This document shows positions 13,532 to 25,238 of a stretch of 64,000 nt of DNA, in pieces; positions within the stretch are counted from its first letter, which is position 1; the number at the start of each line of letters is the position of its first letter. This DNA is from Nemopilema nomurai (lineage: Eukaryota; Cnidaria; Scyphozoa; Rhizostomeae; Rhizostomatidae). The notes beneath the pieces are model-generated. The model had not been told where the DNA came from and did no database searches. It saw nothing but the letters and a program-made list of their open reading frames with translations. A program made the position numbers and the translations under genes. Location: the NCBI GenBank assembly GCA_003864495.1, contig ML133388.1, forward strand, positions 992,738-1,056,737. Direction: 5' to 3'.

Positions 13532-16014
13532 CTTTCATCTACAAAAAAACTTCATATTGACATAATGACTATTTTTTAAAGAAGGGTGTTTCAATTGTTC
13601 AAATTAAACAAAATGCGATCAGAGTGCTCTGTGTAAACTAGGAGAAATATTTCACTGCAGCCGCAAATTACGGTCGAAGTCATTTCCCGTATTAAAAACG
13701 AGATACAAAAACGATAACATCGGCCCAAAACGGAGAATAGATGATATTAGAACTGTGTATGAGGTCATGACCTTAAAATCAAAGGTACATAGCATTCTTA
13801 CTTCTAAGATTGCTACTTTTATTAATAACGATTATCCAGAACATACGGTTCGCCATAGGCCTAATCGAAACCGTTTCAAGCGGTTACAGCGGCAATCCGA
13901 TATTTCTCGACATATCAATATTTTCTCGAATAAAATTCAACTAACTACTGAAGAGTCATCAATAACCTCACATCAAACTCCTAAAAGAAGATAATAAAAC
14001 TGAATTAACCAACCTGACGGCGAACCACGGCAGTGCTCTAGTGATTCCTCATGGACTTGAAGAAGACCTTTTGAAACAACCTCATTCTGAACATGCAGAT
14101 TTTGTTAGCGCAAGTATTATGTAATCCCTTTGCTTTTTTTATACTCATCACTTGTATATGAAAATGCTTGCAATTCAGTAATCATAATTATTCAAAGTTT
14201 ATCTGTGCAGTAGCTCAGCCAGAGGGAAAAGGGCAGGCACCCCAATGACAATTCCATACCTTTCATTCCACTCCATAATTTCAGCCAGAGGGAAAAGGGC
14301 AGGGGTGAAACTGAAAGGTATGTTTCATTGCATGAAAGTATTTTTCCTTTTGCTTTCATCCGACCTTGGCACTGTACCACGAATAAAGACAGAAGTTGAA
14401 GCGGGAAGGTAAAAGAAAAGATAACTGTCGTCCCAGTTTTAAAAAATTCGACAGGCCCAAGATTACTGTCTTGACAAACATCAGCTACTGCACCGCACCA
14501 CAACAATATGAGCAGAAATTAAGTACCCTCAAAATTCTGAATGACTCTGTTGTGTACGAAACCTGTAAAATTGACAATGGCCAAAAAAAATTTTTAATGC
14601 CTAATCATTTGCTTCTAATCATTATCTCCAACGGCACAACATTACATCGTTTGTATGCACTCCTAGATGCCTAAGAAACGCCCAACTCCCTTTACCCCCA
14701 CTTAAGGGCTTCGGCCCACCCATTTCTCTGAGAACCCTAATTTGCGAGTAATTGTAGTGCCGTTGGAGAAAAAGAGGATAAAATAAAAAGTTGATTAAGG
14801 ATTTTTGCAGAGCTTCTTGCAGGCATTAATTAAGTTTTTGCAACAGTTATCCAATTTTCTGACATATCCATACCTTTCGCACATTTTAAATTCCTGCTTA
14901 ATACATTGTTCTTATGTTTCAAAGCTCCAAAGCTTTCTAGCTCCTCCCCCGTTTCTTAGGCAATCAAGTATATTTATTTGAAATTATCAGTCCAACAAAC
15001 AGATCTCAACACAAACACACAAGCATGTAGTCTTGCAGCTTTCTTACTGTAGCTTTAAAAATTGACCGTAAAACATTACAAAACCTTTATGGAAAATGAT
15101 CTTAATCAAGTCTCCGGAAGACCTTCGCTTAGATTGTCTTCAATACCATGTTCACTTTGAAGAAAGTTTTCAATGTTTACCATGGGCTCCGATGCAGGTT
15201 TGAAAGTAGAGTGGCCAAGGGAGATTTTATCAATCATAACAAAAGACGTTTAAAAAAGCTCTATTGTTCTACAAAAAAGTGAGGGGGCCATGGCCCCCCC
15301 CGGACCCCCTTTGTCAGAGGCCCTGTTTACGATATTTAACTTCTGATGGCATTTTGATAAAGGACCTTTAGACTATCTACTCTTGCTAACGGCCTATCCT
15401 GTCCCCTTTAGTTTAGCAAATATTTTATTTACTGCTTTTATAAGTTCCAGTAAATATGCATTAACCTTGGCCCATACATAGTCCAGACTGGCCTCCCTAT
15501 TTATCATCCCATCTAAGTTTATTCCCTACAGACATTGCTTTCCAAGAAGAATGACGAGTCCTTTTCAGGCTTCCAGCAGTTTTCCTCATGGTCACGCGGA
15601 CACGTGAATGAATCAGACGCTGTGTGTCGAAAATTAGGGGGTGCAGAACACCTGTTTATAAGCACTTGCTTGGTTTAATACATGTTTAATCTAAAACTTA
15701 TTTCTTCCACATCATTTTTTGTGTCTCCTCTTCAATTTTAAAAGCATTTTTGGCAATAGCTTGCTATGTTATTCGTGCTATTTGCTGCCTTTTTTTCAAT
15801 GAAACCCCCGTCGTCAAATGCGAGGGCCCATCCAACTTATTTCATCTCGTGGTCGGTCACATTTGGCGATCACACGATTCACGTGTCTGCCAAAATTTCG
15901 AAGAAAGTATCCTGAAGGGGATGGCAAAGGAATGATCGGAGCGTACTTGCCCGCAAAGTATTGAAATTATATTTATTGTAAACATTTGCCTGGTTTGAAG
16001 GGCATTTCAATTCA
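13532..16014. other. Intergenic region between MRPL14 and the bHLH gene
   Basis: No gene is supported. It contains the MRPL14 upstream region, a 23-base direct repeat (14215-14237 and 14281-14303, core CAGCCAGAGGGAAAAGGGCA), and a perfect 16-base palindrome GGGGGCCATGGCCCCC at 15283-15298 followed by a C-run and GGACCCCCT, which looks like transposon debris. Two CACGTG boxes lie near the bHLH start. A 79-codon open frame at 13755-13994 has no recognisable domain. Confidence 0.6.
15601..15885. promoter_or_regulatory. Two CACGTG E-boxes upstream of the bHLH-Orange gene
   Basis: CACGTG occurs at 15601-15606 and again at 15880-15885, 409 and 130 bases before the start codon at 16015. This is the class B E-box bound by bHLH-PAS activators and by several bHLH-Orange repressors. 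A role in autoregulation or clock input is inferred; each palindromic hexamer is expected by chance about once per 4 kb. Confidence 0.35.
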
Positions 16015-19000
16015 ATGGCTAATGATCAACGAAACATGCCGCTTGAAGAACGGGAGGACACAAACACCGGCCTCGACATCCTGTCCTTGGCCGTGTTGGA
16101 AAGAAGTTCACCGTCGAAGGAAAAGAAGAAGCCGCAATGGCGAGGGATTAAGGTAGCCAATTTTCAAGCAGATTTAGTTTACAGTAGCAGCAAGTAGATA
16201 GAAACTGTTATCAGACATGTACTTCTTGCCACCCGAGATAGTTTTGAAGCAAAGGAAAGTAATTAATTTCTGATGACATGCATGGGTTGTTTTTCTCAGT
16301 GCAAGATTTGTGAAGAGACTTTTCCAGTGATGAACTGTAATTACTTTCACAATATAATGAGACATCAATGACTTACATTGCCTTTGCAAAATGTTGAAAG
16401 AACGAAGGCAAGCCAAACTTTATCGTTATGGTCGTGCCATGTCAATCGCTTCACCTTCGCAAATGTCAACAAATACTTTGCATTACTTTCAACGGGACGA
16501 TTGTCTTCTAATAACTGGTGAACATTACCGTGTACAATCCCCGACGATTTGTGAGCAAGCAAAGGGTGCCCATGGGGTTGAAAGAGGGCGGCTTTACCCC
16601 CCCCCCCCCCTCCCCTACTTGCAGTCTAGGCTTCTCTCCAGTATCTACGCTTAAACCAAACTCAATTCTACATTATACATGGAGCAAAATTGCTATTCCT
16701 TTGCAGCTTAACTTTACTATATTATCGTATCCATACCAATCAAAGCGTTTTGGACGATTTGTATACACAACAGGAAGACTTAATTTGCCACTGAGATTTT
16801 ACTGGTTGTAGTAAAAGTTATGTTATTTTTGAGTAGCCTTCACTACAGCCACTCCCACCAAAACTTCTGGGGCGGCACCACTGTCAACACATGAACACTT
16901 GGCCATACTGCAGGGCGAATGGAATGTTCAATAGGAATCATAGTGAATCAGTGCCACAGTTTCACCTCTGAATATTTCTATATCTCAATTCCCAATAATT
17001 TGAAGCTCATTTCGAATTGTAAAGAAAAAATTATGGTGAGCAAAGTGTGAGGAACCATTTTATCTCTTTTGTGTAAAGGAATCAAATATTTGTGGGTACA
17101 AAGTCATTTTCTATCCTCTAGCAATATTTTAAAGCTAGATTTTTGTTTTGCTTTCTGAGTGATGGCTGTTTGACACCAATTCATTTATGGATCCAGAGAG
17201 ATTTTGGGGTACGCAAGTAAGCACTACAGGATGTAATATTTAAGGAGGACCCAATAAGCACCCACCGCAAATGGGATGCCCCATGCAAATTGAGGTTTCA
17301 ACTGCTATTGATATTGTCTTATACAATAACAGTTTGTATTTCATTCATATAAGGATAGGCTGGAGGTTCATCTATGCCATTGTATTAAGAAAGGAACTTA
17401 ATACTTTAATGCTGAAAAGGGATAATCTGTAACACATTAATGCTCTGTGTGCAAGTTTGGCCAGGCCAGGGACTCAAAACACCAACCACTGAGCCACTCG
17501 TGCATGTGTGTTTGGTACCTGATGTTAGCACTCAATTTGTTGGGCTAAAGATATATTTGCATCACTTGTGAGAATTCTTCAAAAAAGCAAGCCTTTTTAT
17601 TTGCAAATATTGAACCAAATTATGGAGATGTAATTAAATTTTTTTTGGGTTGTGTTTTTGTCATCACTTGACTTAAATTCTTGTTTAACCAACAGTCATT
17701 TTTTCAATGAAAAATGCATGTGCTATATTCTTTATTTTTATGCTACTCGATTGCTCTGAATAGTTCTTAATCTGCATTAAAAAGAAAAAATGATACCATT
17801 TATCTGAGTTTGTGTAACTTCCCAGTGACAGATTAACCAATGCTTATGTTAGGTAACCGCCAGATGTTTTCCAAAGCCTACCTTTGCTAGGGGAAAGAGC
17901 ATATTCTAATAAGGCATAAGAATATTGCAGAAATATACAGCTTAATTGTATGATAATTGCTAATCAACATACACCTATCATTTTCCCTCCTTTTTCTTCT
18001 CTCTTTTCCATTACTACATTGCTCCTTCTTGTGAATACCCCCCTCCCCCCCTGATACTCCTACAAATGAACAGTCTGTTTAAAAGCATAATGAAAAACTG
18101 CTCTTGAATGTTCCAAACCAATGAAATTTTACAATCTACACCCTTGATAACCCACTTACAACGGGTCATAGCTGGTATGCAGCCTTTTATTTAAAATCGA
18201 ACCACAACAAAATTAACCTCAGGATTGTTGAACTTTATGCCTAGCACCCACTACACCCCAGTAGGTAATCTGCTACCTATTTTATGTAATTTCATATTTT
18301 AATAACAGGCTTACCATTTTGATACCATTTCCTCAGACTTTTTTCATCATATTTGACCAGGATGAAGACATTATCAAGAAAATAGGAAAGCAAACAATAT
18401 CACATCGGCACATTGAGAAGCGTAGAAGAGACAGAATAAACAATACTTTGTGGATGCTAAAAGACATTGTTCCTGCTGCAAAGCTCAAGGTACCTCATAT
18501 TTGCTTGTTTAGTTACTACAAGATTGTGGCAAAAGTATAGTTGTTTCATTCATGCAATGCACAGATTGAGTGTTTGGTAACAAAAATTTATAAGTTGACA
18601 TTTTAGATGTAAATGCCAAAAACATTGCCACACAAACTCAAGAATGGGTAGTATTTCCTTATCAAATATCAGCAATTTTTCAAAAGGTCTACTTTTGGTT
18701 GCGAATTTGAATTTTGAACTTATTTTACCATCCTATCTTACATGAGCTTCCTTAAAGTTTCCCCCAGGGTTTCAGATTGAAGGATTTTAAACCCTTGTGA
18801 TGCAGCAGTAGTAATTAGGAATGAGCATTTTTGAAAATAATTTCTCAGGAGCAATTCTATTTTCTCTTCATCATTTTTTTATATCCTTCCAGTCACAAGC
18901 CCAAATTGTTGTGCAATTTTTCTGCTTATCAATGTTTTCAAAATCTTGCTATCAGGGCAACAATTATAGAAGCTGTTTGCTATATATGAAGATAGCTAAT

Positions 19001-22000
19001 TTTAGTGCTACTCCAAAGCCAGATTTTCTGCAAATTTTATAAGAAATTCAAATTTCTAATTGTACTAGTTAACAGATTAAAAAGCCAAGTTTCTTAAGTC
19101 CAAGGCAAATTAAGAAGTTTTGATAGAAGTTGGCAAGTATATTCATTACTGAGTGACCTTCAGTTTATATGAAAATAGACTGTTTTCAGGTACTTTTTTT
19201 AAGAATAGTGCCAAGCTCAATCTCCTTTAAGACTAAAATTCCTCAATAACTTGAGTATTTTCCCAAAGATGAACACTATAACGTTGTCACTTTGACGCTA
19301 TAAACATCTATGCTTTTAAAAACACTCTCTTTGTGAGTGATTTATGATGAAGCAAAACATCGAGAAAGATTTGGTATTTTTCTTTGATCTTAAGGTGAAG
19401 TTACACCTTGTGTTGGGCAGGAATAACCTAAAAATAATCAAAGGCTCAAAATCGAAAATTTTTAAAATTATTGAGGCTTTGAAAATTTATAAAAAGAATT
19501 GTGTAGCCCTTTTGAGACAACCAAGCTGTTTTTATCATCTCGCTACATTGTGAGTTAGGGGAGAGCATTTGTTATTGGAAGACTGAATAACTCTTCATCG
19601 TACGAAAAATCTGGAAAGCCTTTCCCCGTGTTTTCAGCACTCTATCGCCATATTGATTAAGTCTAAGACAACATTTCTACAATTAATTTAGTATGCCAGT
19701 GGATCAGGACGTCTTGAAAAAGCTGACTTGTTGGAGATGACAGTGCATCACCTTAAGAATGTCCACCGAAGCCTGGCAAAGTGTGCAGAAAAGCAAGGTA
19801 TGTGACATGACCATGTTGTGTGGAAGTAATAGATTTCGGACGGGTTCGGTTAGGCCTAGTTCACACACGTGGAGCAGACCCAAGTGGTGTGTGAACGCAC
19901 ATGAAGCGTGAAGTACAGAGAGAGAGATTGGTGAATTATTTATATTATATGTTGATAAGATAGGCGTGAAAACGGTTAAGTGTACGGTACGGAGCGTGTG
20001 GTACAAATAAACGGGACACAACGAATTTAAAGGAATATAGTAAACATGGTTAATGAGTCATTTAGGCTATGTTAGGGCCCAGACTCCAGTACTTAACACG
20101 AAGCAAGTGGAGCAAGCATGAAACATGCGATGAAGCAAAGATATCAACAAAGTTTGGCAGTCTTGCTTCACTTCTTGCGTCATGCTTGCTCTACATACTT
20201 TGTAGTGTGAGCGTCGTATCCAGCGTGCACTGGGAAAGGAATAGAGTCTCGTGGTATTATTCGCATGAAACATCATCTAAACATTGACAAATGATATTTT
20301 CTTATGGCGAAATGGCTTTATAATTTGATAATAAAAAACTTCCGGAATGAATTACAGAATTGTAAGAAAAATCGGAACTAGTTTTTGCATACTTGAAGTA
20401 CTATTTCATCTGACACTTCTCAGATTATGAGTACTTTAAGTACTTAAAGTATGCAAAAACGAGTTCCGCTTTTTCTTGCAATTGTCAAGTTTTGTGCCGC
20501 AAAGCACTTGTTCACAAATTACAGAATATTTGGCCTCCTTTCTTTCTACTTGTAAACCCATTTCCATTTCATTCTATTAACGAAAGGCCTTAAAAACCAC
20601 CACAGACGCAGACGTTTCTATTTCCTTGGTGGTCGTGAACACCAGCTATCTAAAAGTCGCCTCATTTTATAGCCACCTGATTATGTTTCCGATTCAGGGT
20701 GTATTTTTTTCACCGTCGTAGACGATATCCATTTTGTTCCGGACCTGGCCGGTCTTCTTTTTCCTGACCACAAATTTGTTCCAAGCACCGACGTTTGAGA
20801 CTTTGTTTTCATATAAATGTTCAAAGTCTAGACAATATCACATAACGGTCTAGACAATATCATATTTTGCTAAGGATTCTGCTTTCGGGGGATCCTTCTC
20901 ATCATGAAATAATGTAGTTTAGGGAGGAATTTTTGGCTACGATGAACATTGATGATCCAACAGAGTAAAGTAAACAAAACCACCAAGAAGACGTTTCTGC
21001 TGAGTTGAAAGTGCCTTCTATGAATATTTCTACTCATGTTTTGTACCTGTGAAATCCAAGAACTTTGAACTTAATTTGTTTCGATCGCCTGTATAGATGA
21101 GAGTTTATCGACGAAGCACAGTTCAGCCCTAAATGAAGTTTACTGTAATGGATTCAAGGACGGTATCGTCCACATTTTGAACGAGCTGAAGAAGATGAGC
21201 CTTCTAACACCCAGTCAAACAGAGAGGTTGTTGAAGGAGCAGTCAAAGCAAAACGAGGCCACGACGTTTCAGAAAGAGTTCAGTTTCTCGGAGAATGAAG
21301 ATGACGTCATTAGCATTACCCGGGAAACAAATGGAGTGGAAAGTGGATTCTTGGCTGACACGAAAATGCCAGTATGTTTTTCATTAAATGGAATAGATCC
21401 AAATCAGTTGAAAGGTGTCAATTTAGATAGGCTGGTAGTTTGACTAAGCTATCATTGTTAGCTATAGTTTTTCACAGTAATTGATGAAATAACTTTAAAC
21501 AAGGGGTCGCCGTTCAATTCGTATCGTACATGCGCAATAAAGCTCTCCCTTTACATAAATATTGCAGAGGTTTATTCAAAATGGCCATTAAAGCAGCTTG
21601 GTTCTGGTAAAGGTCAAAATAAAATATAGGTCCTATGGCCCAGAATGTAGCGAGGAAATGCGAAGAAACGTGCTGACGACATTTTTGTTGTTGAGTTGAT
21701 GAATTACGATTAATTTTGAAACCTTATAAGTACAAAGCTTCCAACCAAACAGGATTCTGACTATTGTTATTATAGAAAAATTGAAGGTTATCGCAATATA
21801 AATATCGTCAAAGATTTTTTTTTGCAAATATATTCTTTGAATATTTGCGAAGATGGTATATTTGGCCGTGTATGCGTTTTTGCACTTACAGCAAGCAAAT
21901 GTGTACCAAGACTTAAATTTTGTTATAGGTTATCTACGTCAATTCACAGAGAACAAAACAACTGAATATTTTGTATTGATTTTGCAAACCATAGAGACCG

Positions 22001-22509
22001 GCTTTAGTTATGAAACAAATGCACTCATTTGATGTTGCCACGTTCTTTTCTTAGCTGATTTTGAGTGTTCATTTGAATTTATTTTACGGTTCATCTATTG
22101 ACGACATTTTTTACTTGTCTATGCTAAATATTACTAATGATTTTAGGTAACAGAGCCAGTTAAGGTAATAACTGAATACGAACTGTCAGTCAAAACGGAA
22201 AGATCTCCAAGTCCAGAGGCTTCACCGTCTGTTATTTCCCAGGAGAAATTATCCGAGGAGCAGCGACCCGGTGGGACCAAACTGGAACCGGAAACCAATA
22301 CCAAGCCGGTCCCATGTATTCCTGGAGCAGATTCATTGTTCAAAAATATATCTATTCCTGTAAGTAATGGCTACAATTGCCCGGTGTTGATACCGGCCTA
22401 CGCTCTTCATGCCTCTGGAACACATTATGTCCCGGTGTTGCTACCACCCGCGGCCGTTTTGCCACCTACGTCACATAGTAGTGGCGAAGATGGCAGCGTG
22501 ATGCGTTGA
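16015..22509 (+). CDS. bHLH-Orange transcriptional repressor (Hes/Hey/Helt/Cwo group)
   Basis: Exons 16015-16152, 18361-18489, 19692-19797, 21097-21371 and 22147-22509 join in frame to 336 residues. The bHLH (about 56-113) has basic region SHRHIEKRRRDRINN, helix 1 TLWMLKDIVP, and loop/helix 2 GRLEKADLLEMTVHHLKNVH. Glu and RRR in the basic region predict E-box/N-box binding. An Orange-like helical pair follows, around YCNGFKDGIVHILNEL (140-155). The basic region lacks the Pro of Hes proteins and the Gly of Hey proteins; the SH(R/K)xIEKRRRDR(I/M)N pattern is nearest Helt and clockwork orange as I remember them. The C-terminus is Pro/Ser-rich and ends in GEDGSVMR, with no WRPW or YRPW Groucho motif. 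VKTE near residue 226 fits a SUMO consensus. Family membership is secure; the exact subfamily is not. Confidence 0.9.
20350..20527. mobile_element. Foldback MITE, family A, copy 2
   Basis: The left arm (about 20358-20402) and right arm (about 20439-20486) are imperfect inverted copies: GGAACTAGTTTTTGCATACT on the left reads as GGAACTCGTTTTTGCATACT in the reverse complement of the right. The element is bracketed by an 11-base direct repeat AATTACAGAAT (20350-20360 and 20517-20527) that could be a target duplication. The extra 30 bases beyond the right arm match the copy at 7501. It lies in the intron before exon 4 of the bHLH gene. Confidence 0.7.
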
Positions 22510-24668
22510 TTCGATGGGCCTAGATTCATTTAAGCAAAGACATTACCTTAAGCCTTCGGCCCGTTTCAGTCCTATCAAATATTAGAATTATCATTAGAAG
22601 CTGTAATGTGATTTGAATTAGACAGTATTTTTAAACTCCTTTTAATGGCCATTCACAATGGACGCTCGGTGGATAGAGTGACGTCAATACTCTTTCTAGT
22701 TTACCTACTTGATCTAGTTTTCATTTATCTTTTAGGGTTCAAATTTTGCTTTTTTTATTGCTCTCTTCTTTATGCCTTGGACGTCTTTTGTGAATGGGTT
22801 ATTAGAAGCAGATGCTCTTGTGCACTGTTCAGAGTTGTATATAGTCAATAATTATTGATTCAGTTGCTTTGCTTGCATGAAGCAATTTATGTAATCTATC
22901 ATCATTCTAATCTATGTTTTGTTTTAAGCGGTATTGATAGCCTCGTTTCGCTTGTAATCGCTGCCAAGTAACACCTATTTCGGGAAGTTTTATACAGCCT
23001 TTGTCAGGATATGCGTTTTTCTGCTATTGGGAATGCAAAATTTAGTGTATATGCAAGTTTAATGTGAATATTAACCTATTAGGAAGCCTGGATGTTTATT
23101 TATCCTTTCGGAACCAAAGAAGCCCTGCGCGATTTTATTCGAATACAGCTCAATTTCATTCTAGGTTCTTTGATAAACAATATTCATTTCCTGAAGAAGA
23201 ACTGAGTTTCCCCTATTTCATATAATTATTTGAAAATCAAGTGAATTCCTCTTTTACCAGGTATCTAATGATACATTTCACTTCATTCGTTTTTTTGAAT
23301 TAAATTTTTGACATTAAAACATGACATTCTTTTAAATCTCATTGAAAACCGTAAGAATGTAAATCAAAAAGGTAAAAGTTAGACAGGCATTTTTAGAAGC
23401 TATTGCACAGAAAATCGGCACAATTTAAATCAAATTTTACGTATATTGCGCTTAGGGGGCACATATTTTGAAATTCTCTTTCCCTGCTTTGCATTTGTTC
23501 GTTTGTCTGTGAACAAAATTGCGTCATCGTGCATTTTCGACGTAGTGAGGTGGTTCAAAATGCAAAAGTGGTATCACAGAGCAAAGCAAGAACCCCATCA
23601 ATCGCAAAACACGAAGGTTTTTCCGAGTGTTATTGCTTCAAATATTTATTTGGTTTTATTGTACAATACGGTATTGCATTATTTTAGCTTGGGTGCACGG
23701 TATTTAGGTATTTATTTTAGTATTGTTATATTATAGATGTTATTTACAATTAGTAATACAGTGTATATCTGTAATGAATGTTACATAGATATTATATGTG
23801 TATCGTCACTAAAAAATTAACCCTAGTATATTAGCGCTTATTGCTAGTGTTTATTTTCATAGAAAGTTTCCTCATTTTACGGCTATTGGAAAACCGTTGC
23901 TTTTTCTTCTGTACCATGTACTTTATTTTACTTTTAATAATTCAGTCCGGGAAATTATCAGCTTTCTTACGTTGCATCTTAATTTCAACTCACCATGGAT
24001 ATTTCCAAGTGTAGTGAAATTTACACTCCTATTTATTTAAAAATTGATGATATTTTCATCGCGTCAATCAACTTCTTGTAGCATCGCTGTACCAGTTTTT
24101 CTAGCTATATCAATGAGTTCCCCTTAGTTTTGCTATGATTTGAAATTGTCATATCACCTTTACTCGTAGCTTCTCTCGATGACGTCACGATGTCAGCTTC
24201 TTTTCACCTCGTGCATTTTTAGAAATTTTCAATTTTGAATTGTGGTTCATAATATCTTCTTGCAAGCAGACAGCATCCCATTTGACAGGTCACATTTTAA
24301 AGACTATGTATCTACTGGTACATTACTCATTTATAATGAGAATATGATAATTTCGGACGTGATTTGACAAGTTGAGAGCAAAATGTAATAATAGCCAAAT
24401 ATGTTCCTTGCACATCACCGGAATGTAGCAGTTCTACTGTCCTTGTGGTGCACCAGATTTACTTCTTGAACTTCAGAGCTCTCCCGGTTAGCTTAAAAAA
24501 CACTGTCTCCTCACTCACAATGGCTTTCCATCCACTTCGATTCAGACTCGATGCTGCTTAGAATGGAAGTTGTTTGATCTATCCACTTCTTCATCAGAAC
24601 TCAGAGTTGGAAGAATCGGCATATAAGTATATATTTACCGCCACCTCCGAGTATAGTAGTGTCTTATG

Positions 24669-24724
24669 TTCACCTTTGAATTAAAACCTCTACAAATTCA
24701 CCTTTGAATTAAAACCTCTACAAA
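24669..24724. repeat. Perfect 28-bp tandem duplication
   Basis: Two identical adjacent copies of a 28-base unit (contains CACCTTTGAATTAAAACCTC). Identity over the full unit suggests a recent slippage event or an assembly duplication. Confidence 0.9.
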
Positions 24725-25007
24725 TTGATCAACTTGGCTGTTTCGTGCCAGTACATGTTATAATGAATGGTGCATATGTACTTCTCCTTCATTAATCGGG
24801 CCTATCAGGACATTTTAACGTTGTTTTATACTTACAATCTGTCTATAATTCTTCATACATTACGTATGTCAATCCCGGACTAGAAAATAAAACTGCTTTT
24901 GCTCAACCTTTGGTTTTTGAAAGAGCTTTTCAGCTATAAGAAGCTCTAAAGCCCCTCAGTTATAATCAGACATTCGGGAAAGCTGGATAATAATTTTCAT
25001 TGTTTGA

Positions 25008-25154
25008 TGACGTCATGTGGTCATCTATGCTATGATAGTATTGATCCTTTGTTCTGACGTCAAATACAAGTCTTGAACTCCTGAATTATTACCTTTTTGA
25101 ATTAAAATTCCCTTCAACTTATCAAACGTTAAAATGATATGGCACGTGACGTAA
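25008..25154. promoter_or_regulatory. CRE and E-box/CRE composite upstream of the Ig-membrane gene
   Basis: A perfect palindromic CRE, TGACGTCA, lies at 25008-25015. A fused site CACGTGACGTAA at 25143-25154 overlaps an E-box with a CRE-like half site. Both are within 231 bases of the start codon at 25239, a typical place for CREB/ATF and USF/TFE sites. The role is inferred. Confidence 0.35.
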
Positions 25155-25238
25155 TCTAGCAGTATACGTGCTATTTCCTCGAAGGAGAAGAGAGCGCTGA
25201 AGAAGATAAGTGCCTTTTCAGATAAGGGCCTTGCAGCA

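Larger units (their letters stand above)
22510..25238. other. 3' UTR of the bHLH gene and intergenic DNA
   Basis: No gene is supported. The first part is likely a long AT-rich 3' UTR; I could not fix its end. A perfect 28-base tandem duplication lies at 24669-24724, and CRE-like sites near 25010 and 25147 precede the next gene. Confidence 0.55.

Noticed and set aside
13755..13994. 79-codon basic open frame upstream of MRPL14
   Set aside because: Near a promoter region and divergent, so tempting as a small gene, but there is no ATG at its head (first in-frame ATG is at 13767), no domain and no splice evidence.
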